Part shown: one piece after another, positions 1 through 11,300 of the stretch
Numbering within the stretch: position 1 is the stretch's first letter
Layout of the letters: the number at the start of each line of letters is the position of its first letter
Origin: Alitta virens
Lineage: Eukaryota > Annelida > Polychaeta > Phyllodocida > Nereididae
Length of the DNA: 64,000 bases
NCBI GenBank assembly: GCA_932294295.1
Contig: OW028573.1
Location: 51,492,329-51,556,328, forward strand
Direction of reading: 5' to 3'
Position numbers and translations under genes: made by a program
The notes under the pieces: model-generated
Databases searched by the model: none
What the model was told of the DNA's origin: nothing
Seen by the model: only the letters and a program-made list of their open reading frames with translations

Positions 1-624
1 GAGACTTCTCAATTAAACTTGACAAAATCTACAGGTACTGAAGAATTTAATTCTTATATCAGAGTACACTGTGATGAATATCTCTCTTCTTTTGTTTTAT
101 TTTTTTAGCCACATGGATTCTAACATTGCAGCACATTGGAGTGTCCAAAAGACTCTAACCATGCTCAGCATACCCATATGGACCATTCACACTCTGCTTT
201 TGGAACAAATATGAGAAATGTTCTCTCACATTTATCATTCTTCTTCTTTTTTTTAGCCAATTGCTTATTTGTTCAGACTGACTATGTCTACTGAATTGTA
301 TGACCCACAAATTGTCATTTTCATTTAAAATTTCCAGCACAATTTAGTCCAATCTTTTTCATAGCATATAAGACCCTACACATCTGTTGCTAAGCTGCAG
401 CAATCCCAGGAATTTCTTTATTCCTAAACGAGAAGAATTTGTTGCCTTGGAAACCTAGCCTCAGGAGCCAATCAAAGGTGGTCATCTGATGGTCAAAAGG
501 TCTGGAGTTCTTGCTAGAAGCAGAACAGCCACATCTCAATAATCTTGTCCCCTGTCAACATAAAACAATTTTTTTTTTAATTTCAGTTAATATATAAATA
601 TAAACTGGAGATTTTCTTGCTGCA
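1..624. other. Left-edge non-coding segment
   Basis: AT-rich sequence with several T-runs followed by AG (for example near 106 and 255). I see no convincing exon. Repeated copies lie at 16678-17301, 33303-33927 and 49985-50611. It is probably EML-gene intron sequence or the far upstream region of the previous ACC unit; the duplication junction must lie in this stretch or just before it. Confidence 0.5.
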
Positions 625-1905
625 GATGCTGAAGTGTGCAATACAGACCACTTTCAATCTGAATTCACTTCAAGATTAGAACTAAATTTAGAACTAGATT
701 GTCAATCCATTCTTGGTCCTCTTTTATTTATCATTTATGTCAATGATCTTGTCAACGCTACTTCTGTCTTTCATCCAATTGTTTATGCTGATGATACAAC
801 TCTTGTTGCTTCCCTGAATACTTTTCAGGGTGAAAGAAATATGAATGATGAGTTGGTCAGCGTGAGCAATTGGATGAAGGCAAATAAGCTATCTATTAAC
901 AAAAGCAAAACGAAAGCCATGATTTTCCATGCACCCCAAAGAAGAGTTCAAATTCCTACTATTAAAATATAAGACTCTGTTATCGAATTTGTCAATGAAT
1001 TTAACTTCCTTGGCATAATGTTAGATAGACATCTAAATTGGAAAGCTCACCGTGATATTATTACAAAGAAATTGTCAAAAACAGTAGGCATTATGCACAG
1101 ATTAAAAAATATGTTGCCTCTCTGTGCCTTGTTACATTGTGTTATCATACTTAAACTATGGAGCTCTTCTTTGGGGTTGGCAATGTCAAAATATATTCAT
1201 TTTACAAAAAAAAGCTGTCAGAGCTCTTACTCACAGTAAATATAATTGTCATACTATGGTTTATTTAAAAAACTAAATCTTTTAAAATTCCATGATATCT
1301 GTGCACTGTGTGATCTGAAATTCTGCCATAAACGATTCAACAATGCCTTGCCACAGTATTTTCTTGATTTACTACTGCTATTTAGAGATGATCCTCATTA
1401 CTATGAAACTCGAATAGCTGGTCAACTACGACTTCCCTTAATTTGCAAAACAGAGTATTAAGTATAGATTTATCAAAACCCTTAATAATATGCCCATAAC
1501 TTACAGAGAAAAATTAGAAACACATAGTTTAGATGGATTTAAGAAATATGTGAAAAATAGCACTGCAGCATCTTATTCCGCAGACTGCAGTATTGAAAAT
1601 TGCTATATATGTATAAATGTTCATCCTACTGCTTCTTCATAATACTTTTCAACAATATATTCTTTAACTTGAGATGAGTAACATTGATGAGACTACTACT
1701 GATGAGAGTAAATTCCATATTGTGTTTGATTTAATGTTCACTATGTAATATTAATAGATCTCTCCAGGTGGCCTCACGCTAGCGATAAAATGTATTTATC
1801 TTTGTGAGGTCTCCTTGCAAAAAAAATCTTTATAAATAAAAATATGAAAATAAATTGTAAATATATTTTTTTTGCAAAATAAAAAGAATCTGAATCTGAA
1901 TGAAT
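625..1905 (+). mobile_element. CR1/L2-like non-LTR retrotransposon relic, copy 1
   Basis: A 5'-truncated, dead reverse transcriptase fragment. The open part (634-972) has SILGPLLFIIYVNDL, then YADDTTL (the catalytic RT box), then the thumb-side SVSNWMKANKLSINKSKT. After a stop at 970-972 the reading continues with LGIMLDRHLNWKAH, shifts frame near 1240, and ends in a Cys-containing tail (NCYICINVHP). The 3' end is an A-rich stretch with GAATCT short repeats (about 1886-1905), the kind of tail seen in CR1/L2 elements. It lies directly before the EML-like exons, presumably in an intron of that gene. Confidence 0.85.
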
Positions 1906-1954
1906 CAATGTGTTGATGTTTGTGAAATTGCATGAAAAATGTCAACTACGAAAG

Positions 1955-2370
1955 AACTCTGGTTGCCATGGGTGACAATGCTGGATACATCAGCCTCTCC
2001 CGGCTTCCATGCAACAAGCAGGAGGTATGCGGTTAATCTGATCTCTCTTTTTTTAAAGAGACATTTTGTGAAGTGCAGAAAAATTGACAAAATAATCTCC
2101 AGTAAAATTATCTGTAGGACCAACTATTGTATGGTAACACTCTTACATGTATAATCATTCAATTTGCTCATCTGGTTTCGTTTGTGATCATTATAATAAA
2201 TTATTCATTGCTACTACAATGTACTGAGGACAATCGTTACTTTGCAGGTTAACAGTCACACATACAGAAGCCATTTGTCCTTCAAGAACCTTGTTTTCAC
2301 AAGGAATGGTTTTAAGGTCATAACTGCTGGAGGAGCAGACTCCTCGATCCTACAATGGGCTGTTGTTTGA
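1955..2370 (+). pseudogene. Orphan 3' end of an EML-family WD40 gene, copy 1
   Basis: Two exons on the + strand. Exon A (about 1955-2024) encodes TLVAMGDNAGYISLSRLPC and ends at a GTATGC donor. Exon B (2248-2370, after TTTGCAG) encodes SHLSFKNLVFT, then ITAGGADSSILQWAVV and a TGA stop. The two join in frame. The order GD..G, then a PC turn, an SH stretch, then GG.D.SI.QW at the extreme C-terminus is that of the last WD repeat of EML (echinoderm microtubule-associated protein-like) proteins. No earlier EML exon is visible, so this is a fragment unless the rest of the gene lies left of the window, which is possible only for the leftmost unit. The exon A acceptor is weak (CGAAAG). Confidence 0.7.
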
Positions 2371-3210
2371 ATTTACTGTACCAGACTCCACAAAAATGTG
2401 ATTGTCAAATACTGCATATACACTGTTAAACATTTCATACAGATCCCATGGGTTTCTTTTCTTTTTCTTCTTGTTTAACCACATTTGCAGTGTAAATCAG
2501 CTAGCTGGAATAGCTGAGCGTAGGGTGTTTAAATTAAATTAATGATATGACCAAAGTAGTCGTCACTTTATGACAAGTTAGTGCATGCATCAGGATAAGG
2601 AAAGGTGGATGAAAGCAATATACATGTAAATAGCTTCATGAAAATCACACAACAATCATCTTCCCAATGACCACGGCTCGTGTCACAACCTTATTCCCTA
2701 GAAACCTCGAGGATTCAAAAACATTTTCCTTTATCTAGGGCAGTAAATTTTTAAGTTATTTTATACAGAGCACAGATAAGTATCAGCGAATCCCAAGCAA
2801 CTTGCATGACCCAGTGGTGTTGTCACAGAAACGCTGTCGGACACATTTATTTCAACCACACTCCGGAAGACTGGGTAAAACGAGGTCATTTTCCAGGAAA
2901 AGATTAAATATCATTTACATCAGACCCACATATCTTGGTTACGACGAAAATTTATTAACAATTCATCATAGCCTGTTATGAGACTATTTCTATGAGAAAC
3001 CTGTCACTTTCTCTTCACAATGCATACACTAAATGCAATGCCACACCAATTAGAAATGTTTTGATGAAAATCATATGCTACAATGTAAGTTTTACTCATG
3101 ATACTTCCAACCAAGAGAGGCTTCATTGAAATCCATTCCAAAGTACCCAGGAGCCAAATAATGCACCTTTTAGATGAGTATCTGGATCTCCCAAATGTAG
3201 TTTTGTATAA

Positions 3211-3216
3211 AATAAA
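3211..3216 (+). terminator. Candidate poly(A) signal of the EML-like tail, copy 1
   Basis: AATAAA about 840 nt after the EML-like stop. The equivalent in copy 2 is at 19848-19853. In copy 4 the same position reads AATAAG, so the signal is damaged there. A nearer ATTAAA at 2533-2538 is an alternative. Confidence 0.35.
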
Positions 3217-3250
3217 CAGAAGTGAAGAAGGTTGTATGAAAACTTGTAAT

Positions 3251-3256
3251 TTTATT
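3251..3256 (-). terminator. Candidate poly(A) signal of ACC copy 1
   Basis: TTTATT on the + strand reads AATAAA for ACC, about 680 nt past the stop, followed by a T-rich stretch downstream on the - strand. It was the only AATAAA I found on this strand between the stop and this point. Confidence 0.4.
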
Positions 3257-3930
3257 AGACCAGATTGCTCACTATAACACATATCACATATTGGCAACAT
3301 AGGATATAATATAAATTCTTAACATTTTTTATACATACATCTTTCAATCACAATGACATCACATCAAGATAAGATTGAAGATAACAATACTATAATGATG
3401 GAAGCAATCTCACAGCCAACAATGAGATCACAAAATAAACCCAGTTTACTCAGAAACAGGAAACTTACAAAAATCTGAACAAAAATTAATGATACTAAGT
3501 TATGCATCATGAACAAATAATTACACTACAATTTAGCTCAGATCCTGTTACAAAAAAGTATTGCTGTCAATGGAATGTAATCACTGGCAGTCTGACATTC
3601 AGCAAGTAAGCTAAAACAAATATTAGACAGTTTCATAGATGACTAATAAATCAGTAACATGGCTAGCAAACTGTATAAATTCAAGAAGTACTGACATACT
3701 TGATTTGTAACAAATAAAAGTGGGACACTTAAAGAAACATTTGGCTTTCTCACTACTAGTTCCAGAAAATTGCACAATATCACAACTCACAACTTGATCA
3801 GCAGAAAAACATTTAAATTAATTGCTAAAAGAAAACCAACTGATAAATGCTGACTTTATATGGCAAAATGAATACTTAAATATCATGGAGATGAATTTGA
3901 TAAAGGCTTTACAACAAGTGAAATTATTCT

Positions 3931-6900
3931 CTAATCTGAATTATCAGTGGTGGAGGGTTCTTCCATTGTTGCTAAAATCTTGCTGACTTCAGCTCTCTGT
4001 CCGTCCGACATGTGTTGTGTGATGTGAGCCACGGAATCCATGGCAACCTCTGGATTATCCTGGATCAGGCTGCAACAAGACAAAATGTTCTTTAAATTTC
4101 TATGTTCAATAAAATTTCTACCTTATAAATGTTTTCTATCCACTTTCACTATGTAATGACAATGCACTTACAACTTTGGACAAGTCAGCGAACTCGCACT
4201 TTTTGGACATGTTTTCAACACTGGTACTAAATTAATTCATCATCTAAGTAAATGTGCTTATAGTTTACAACCAGCCAAAGCTTATTTGCAATGTGAAGTG
4301 TTCACAACTACAAAGTTTGCATTTGGACAAACAGGAAAGATACACTGGACTTAAATTACTTTACACCTACTATTTCTAGCATTAATATTTCTTTGTTTCT
4401 CTTATATTTTGCTCACCTTCTGATTTGCTGAATCACATGGTCTCTTTGGACAAATTTGATATTCTCGTAGAGAATGGAAGTCTCCCAGCTGTTTTCATTT
4501 AATTGTTTGCTCATCCACTCAACGACGGCTTTGTTGTCTTTCCATAGATAAGCATTCACTGCACCTTCTGCCTGAACAAACCACCGACTGAGCATTGAAC
4601 CCATCTGACCATCGGTCAACTCAGGATTCACCTGCCTGATCTTCTTCTTGACCTCTTCTTCCAACAATAATCTTCTTAATCGCCAATAAAAGAACTGTCG
4701 GCTAGTCCTCCATTTCAGGATATCCTGTAAAGCAAATTTTGTAACTAAAATTCCCCAACACTAATTTATATGAATCGTAGTATCTCAAGACTTTCCAGTT
4801 ATATTACCAATACAGAACTGTCAATTATTACAAGTTTGTGACAACAAATTACTTAGCAATCTAAGACAAATATGCTAGACTTTTACTTACAGTGATGACT
4901 CCCTTTTCCTGCATTCTCTCTGCACGATCATGGAGATCAGCAAATACTACTGCCACCTGTTGATAAATGGCCATCAACCTCTGTTCTCTTTCAAGCATTT
5001 GTTTCTCCAACTTGATTTTCTCCTGTTTACAAAAAATGAAAGTTTGTATGTCTTAAAAAGCTATTTCAACTAAATCAAGACAGAAAATTGACTGAAAGAT
5101 TGTCATCACTAATACCCACCTCAGGTTTGAGTTCAGGAAAGGCCAGCTGATCCTTGATGCGTTTGCAGACAGGGTCTAATCTGTGCATTGTCTTGCTGAG
5201 ATCTTTGTATCTGAACTTGATGTCCACTGTCCCTTCTGGCTCGAGCACCCCACCTCTGCAATGAAAACATGATTACCATGAAACATATAATTATCACTAC
5301 CACTAAATCTAGTCTAAATGTGACTGACACTACCATCAAGTAATTTTCCCTACCTGCTTTCAACATCAGCATACATCTCCATGTATTGCTCGTTAATGGT
5401 GGGATCAACAACAACCCAGGCACCTCCTCTCAATTCTCCATTTGGCGGCAAGTAAACCAAGATTGGCTGCTTGTACTCTCTCAGGCCATCAACAATGTAT
5501 GATCCAAACTTCAAGACTTGGTCAAACATATCTGATGAAGGGAACACAGCATTTAATAAACATACTCTGGTAAATCTTAAGCAATGTGTTCGAAACAATG
5601 AGCACTGGATAATAGACAAAATGTGAGGGCCATCCTACCTTTCATACCACCAGAGAACCCTCTCCAGTTGGCAAAGATCATAAGTGGCAGCTGTTCCCTA
5701 TTAAAATCTTTGATGACTTGAGCTGTTTTGTATGCAGAGTCGGGGAACCATACTTGCCCAGCTTGTGGAATGACCTAAACAAGCAAGTTTCACATATGCA
5801 GAAGATATTTAGACCAACGAAAACTACTTCTTACTTTAATTTTAGCTGGATATCAACTTAAAAATGTCATACCTTGGCATCAGAATCTATATTGGCTGGA
5901 TCAGCAGGAATGGTGGCTTCAACACATCTCGTTTCCACGGCAATGACACCAACAGGAATGCCACCCAGTCTGAAAGTAAACATAAATTAATTAATGAATG
6001 AATGTCAGGAGCCAAATTTATTATTCAAGGTATCAAGATAACTCACAAACAAGTCTTTACCTTGCTCTACCACAAACAACAGTCTTAGCCCAGCTGGCCA
6101 AAATCTCATGCCAAGAGCCTTTGTCAAAGAAACCAGATTCCCACACTTCATGGTTGTATGGATGATGGCGTCCACCTAACATCCACCGAGGATCATAAGG
6201 TGCTTTGGTTGGGTAAAAGTCTACTTCACGATCAACTGGATCGATTGAAGGCATGATTGGCAAAGCCCCATCACGGCTCTGAAGAGAGAAATAGTGTTGA
6301 ACAAAAAATGAAACATCATCACTGTGTGGATTTCAATTAATAAACGTCGCACAAACCATGTGTTCAGATACTGACCTTTGGCACATAAGACAGCCACCTG
6401 AGCATCACATGTACACCTTTGTAATCATCAGAGCACACAGCATGCGTCACTCCATTGTTGTACATAATTTGAATGCCACCAAGTTGGTTGTTGCTGGTGT
6501 ATACCTCCCCACCAAGCACCTTGTTGAGAGCTCCAGCTCCCGTTAGGATGATGTGTGAATTTTCCACTTGGACAACTCTTTGTCCGAGTCGGACCAAGTA
6601 TGCGCCAATGCCCACAGATCGGCAAGTCACCAAATTGAAGGTGACCACTTCATTGTAGGCCCGGGACGTCTCTCCAGCGATCATACCAGACCCTCTCAAG
6701 TTCTCAACACCAAGGCCTTCCTCTTTGCCAATGATGCTCGTTATCTTGTATCTTGACTCGCCTTCATCTTCGATCAGTTCAGCATGGACAGAATTCATTG
6801 CACTCACTTTCTTGAAGTCTTCTGGGGCAAGGTAAAGGTATTTCACGCCCTGAAAAATTATATACAAACACAATAAGTTATAATTCGTCAACCAATCTTA

Positions 6901-8382
6901 AATCTGCTAATTAAACACTAATTAAACAACTTGCCTTGTCTGGGTCAGTCTCATCAACCCATGAGATTTTGAAGAGGTGTTTGATTTCCTCCGCAAGACC
7001 AATGCGAGCTCCACTGTTTGCAGACAAGTAGAACCTCGGAATGCCCAGTTTTCTTGACAGCACAGAAGCTTTCTGCAATTACAACACATGTGGCATATTA
7101 GAGAAAGTTTGGTCATATAAGGTTATAAATAAGCATCACTTATAGGATTTTATCATTTGATAAGTAGGCATTACTTACATAGAAAAGTTGATCTTCCTTT
7201 GGACCAAATGATCCAATCATGTGTGTGATGTCATTGGCAATCACAATGATGTCCCTTCCTTCAGGGAACTCCGGCGTCTTCAAGGTCATCTGCCAAGCAA
7301 CCATTCCGACCTCATTCTCTCCAGGCAGTCGATTCAGAATGACAAGTTCCTCCTTGCTGTTCAGTACCAATTCATTGCTAACCAGCATGTCACCGGGCAT
7401 ATCTGTGACACCAGTTTCTTTGCTGTGCTCTACCCAGATCTTATGCAGAGCCTGTCTGAACATTTCTGGGTAGTCATACGCGTAAGTTGTGCCATTGGAC
7501 TGAGCCTGGAATCGCTTCAACTGCAGGTGGTCCTTTGTCATATAAGGAGTGCTCAATAGCAAACCATGCATTGGTCCTTGCTTGGCACCATATGCTTGGA
7601 ACATGACCTGAAAGTAGTAGAGCAAATCACATTTAAATTTATGCCAGAACAAACTCCAATGACTAACTGACATGTCATGTTATTCAGAACATAGAACCAC
7701 TTTAAAACCTCACCTGTCCTGTTCTTTCGTCAGTGACTTCCTTGTACATGGTTATGTTCAAGTAGTAACCACTTCCATTGCTCAGGAACAGTCTCACTGG
7801 GATTCGATTCCCACTGTTCAAGATACGAATTGTCATCTTGATCTCAGCCTGCAATACTCGAAGCTTCCAGATGCGACTACCATACCTCATCACCATACTC
7901 CTTACAGTCTCTTCCAGCTGAAAAATGCATCAGGCACATTAAAACATCACCAATAAAAAGAGTGACTAAATCTTAATCACACATGGTTCTATTAAAACCA
8001 CACAAAACAAATCATTCAATTTAAAGACTTACCTTGGCAGCTTCGGTGAGAGTGAGAGTTGGTACAACATTGAGGAAGATGTGATTGCAGTCAGTCCTTC
8101 TTGCCTGAAAAAAGCAGTTTATACTTGAGTAACACCATGTTACAACATTCGCATTAACACTAACAGAAATTCATTGATTGCACTGATGTATAACAAGTAT
8201 GTTTAACATACCACTGAGCTTGAGAAAGCAACTTCTAAAGCATCGAGAGCTTCCAACAAAGTACGCTCTCCCTCATTCTGCAAATATTCGAACGATGCCT
8301 CTTTGGTGACAAGATCAGAATGACGAATGATGGTGCGTACAAATATTCTGTAGTCAGACACTTCTTGGGTTTTTGTGACTTG
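3931..8382 (-). other. ACC copy 1, exons 19-32: carboxyltransferase region
   Basis: Residues 1384-2326. It transfers the carboxyl from biotin to acetyl-CoA. Exon 23 holds [13 protein letters not shown] (Arg1698) and exon 27 holds [10 protein letters not shown] (Arg2022). These match the two arginines known from the yeast carboxyltransferase structure to line the active site, and both are present. Exon 24 holds RGSGMIAGE and the [10 protein letters not shown] block, but the residue just before EVYTSN is Gly1835 instead of the usual Arg. Exon 31 carries the RWF helix near the C-terminus, and the stop is at 3931-3933. Confidence 0.93.
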
Positions 8383-11300
8383 CTGTAATGAAAGAAAAAG
8401 AGGAGGGTAAAACAAAACATATCTGCATACTGAGGTATGCTTATCATACCTTATTGAGTCATATGAGCATATCAAATTGCATATTGTAGACCAATACGGA
8501 CCTTTGCTCGACCAAGATAAAGGTGCATGCGATGGTTAGCAACAGGAATGGCCTCAAGAACAAAATTCCTCATTCGATTGATCTCCAGTTGGAAAGCCAA
8601 TGCTGGCTCCAAATGCCTGTAAATCCTGTCCTCAGCAAACTGCAATACAAGAAAATATATTAATGATATTAGGCAATACAATACATTAATGATATTAGAC
8701 AATACAAGAAAATATAATAATCCTATAGAATATAAAAGACAAAGATTGCAGATAGTGTGGAGTCAGTGTCTCAGATCAGTTTGGAATATTAATGGTGTGA
8801 AGCAGGGGGGCATTGCTTCAACTGACCTTGGAGAGTTCTAGCATCAGTGGACATAATTTAAAATCAATTTGTCACTGATATGGTTTTAATTACATGGACC
8901 GTTTTAGTTATCTTAAACTCAGCGATTTTATATCAAGTTTTACATTTGATGAAGTTAATTTTATTATGGACAATTTATGCTGCATGTAATTTTAACTTAG
9001 CTCTTTTATGATTTTTCGCTTTTATTGTTTTCATATATGCCTACATTGTGCATGAATAAATAACCGAAATATTAAAATCATGAAATGACATAGCATGCCA
9101 GCAAGGGGTAAACAAATCAGAAAGCTATCAAGCTAATTTATCATACAATCTCAGCAAAAAGATAATCAAAGCTTGTGGAGAAACATTCACCCATAGATCC
9201 AGCACTATCATAATAGCCATGAAGCTGCTTGAGAAATAGTATCATACCAAGCAATTATGTACAGCCCTAACAACATTTATGATGACACTTTGCTTCCATA
9301 TTTTCTGCGTTTCTTTATCTCAAACTTAACAGTAAGATATAACCTAAATCCCAGGAAATCTAATCACAAGTGAGATTATATACAGGTGCCACAAGCAACC
9401 CCACTAATTACAGCAGTACATACGCGTTAACTTTCACAAAGCTGAGGAGGTCTTGACAAGACCAATTATTGCCAGTTCACTCTGTGTTTGAATAATATAG
9501 CAAACATTTCATTAGTTGCAGAATTAATGAAAAGTAGGAATGAGTACATCAAGGACTAACGTGATCAAAACAAGCACCAAGCACCTCATTTTCAATTTCA
9601 TGTTGCTCATGAAACTAAAATAAAATACAAGCAAGATTTCATTGATATGCAGCATTTGTTAGCAGTACTATTTGATTCATATAGATTTCAGTAAAATGAT
9701 TATAATATTATCTCTAAACAACAGAAATACGGGTTACCTGAGTTCTGGCATGGTATGTGAAGTACTTTGGAAAATCTCGCTGAAAAAGAAATCATACAAT
9801 TTAAAAAATGATTGCACAAATTAGAGTGAAAGGGAGAACACAAATCCATCCCTATTATTTTTACTAAAAGTTACCTTTTGCAAGAGCAGGAATGTGATGC
9901 GGCGAATGCCTTTCTCTGCCAATACATGTTGCTGGAATGAGAAAAACTCAAAATTAGCCAAAGCAACAATCATAATTCACCTGTGAATTAAGATATTCTT
10001 CATTTCTATATGAACCAATGTGACGACACTTACATTCTCAACACAGAATTCGCCGAATGTAGCAGCATAATTTTCATCGCTGTCTTGGGTCTCTGATCGG
10101 ATTGCGATGTTGAGTATATGGATGGGTTCATCAGTCCTCTGAAAAACAAAAAGGCATTGTTAAGTCATGCAAATAACCCATGTAGATTTCTAAGAAATGA
10201 GAGTAGACAACTTCATTATTATAACAACAGTCACTTACATTGCACAGAGATGGATTCTCATCATCAACTCTAACCATGCTGCTTGAGAAGCGCCCCATCA
10301 AAGAATCAAAGTAGACCTTGAAGTCTTCAAAGCAGGTGAAAGCAGCCATGATGCCCATGCGCTGACATTGAGGCAACTCTTCGCTGAAGGTCGTCATGTC
10401 CTCACTGAGGCTGGCTACTCGGGGAACGTTTAGGGAAGCCCGATGAGGTTGCATCCTAGAATAACGTCTAAAAGGTCAACCAAAGCAACGAAACAAACCA
10501 GGAAAGGGAACAGAAAAGGAACGGGAAACACAACAGAAGGTAGAACAGAAGAAGGAAGAAAGAGAAGAAAAAAGTGAAAAATTGGCACATAATATAGCTC
10601 ACACAATTACAGAAAAATACTAAAGCCACAGATAAAGACATCCACTGTACCTGTTCGGATGAGATGATGGCAATAGGAACATGAACTCAACAACACAAGG
10701 GCCATCTGGCAACTGGTGCTGATGCAGGCAGCTGAGTTCATAGGCAATATAAGCTCTTCTGACATATACCTCCAGGGCAGCCATTGTTACCAGTTGATTT
10801 GAATGGAAGAAGAAATCTTGCAGTACATCGTAGATTGATGTCTCTGACATAATGAGTTTCTGAAAGATTAAGAAGATGATTAACATCGTACAACGAATAA
10901 GTGTTTGAAGTGTAAGATGAATGACTAACATCATACAAGGATTTTCAATATGATCACAAGAAATGGGTATTATAAATATTCTAAAATATTAAAATTGAAA
11001 CAAACCTGCAGATTCTTGGGACAGAATTCATGACCATACATATCAATTGCAGACAAAAAGATGGACTCCACTTGGTTGTGACGAAGTTCATAAGCAGGTT
11101 GATAGGCAGCATTGAGCACTTGTCTGGCTCTCAAAGCCACTTTAGCATTCTCAGTTTTGTTCAGGGTGGTCATGTCAGTCAAGATACTGTGCAATTCATC
11201 AGTTAGACCTGGTTCCTTTTGGAATAGGTGGTCCTGCAAAAGAAGGGCAGTCACCAGTCAGAAAAAGTACCACTTAAAGAACAAGCACAATGACACAATA

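Larger units (their letters stand above)
2371..3930. other. Convergent 3' flank between EML-like tail and ACC, copy 1
   Basis: A 1.56 kb non-coding stretch shared by two genes that point at each other. I see an AATAAA on the + strand at 3211-3216 and an AATAAA on the - strand at 3251-3256, as candidate poly(A) signals for the EML-like tail and ACC. The small open frame at 3004-3300 (- strand) has no recognisable protein feature and is treated as non-coding. Confidence 0.6.

Noticed and set aside
155..340. 61-codon open frame on the - strand, seen again in copy 2
   Set aside because: It recurs only because the units are copies; no recognisable motif, and it lies in non-coding spacer.
634..972. 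Possibility that the YADD-containing frame is a functional reverse transcriptase gene
   Set aside because: Only about 112 codons remain, followed by a stop and frameshifts in every copy; there is no endonuclease domain and no intact upstream half.
1939..2154. 71-codon open frame on the + strand overlapping EML-like exon A
   Set aside because: It is in another frame than the WD40 reading and runs through the GTATGC donor into the intron; the spliced WD40 frame explains the sequence better.
3004..3300. 98-codon open frame on the - strand in the convergent flank
   Set aside because: Its composition is that of random AT-rich sequence; it covers the candidate poly(A) signals and lacks any family resemblance.
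7221..7559. 112-codon open frame on the + strand, repeated in all copies
   Set aside because: It lies antisense to ACC exon 22 and exists because that exon is long and conserved; the peptide has no family features.
9780..9874. A missing exon between ACC exons 16 and 17, suggested by ~15 residues present in vertebrate ACC1
   Set aside because: The 95 bp intron has no suitable acceptor, donor and open stretch; a naturally shorter loop is simpler.
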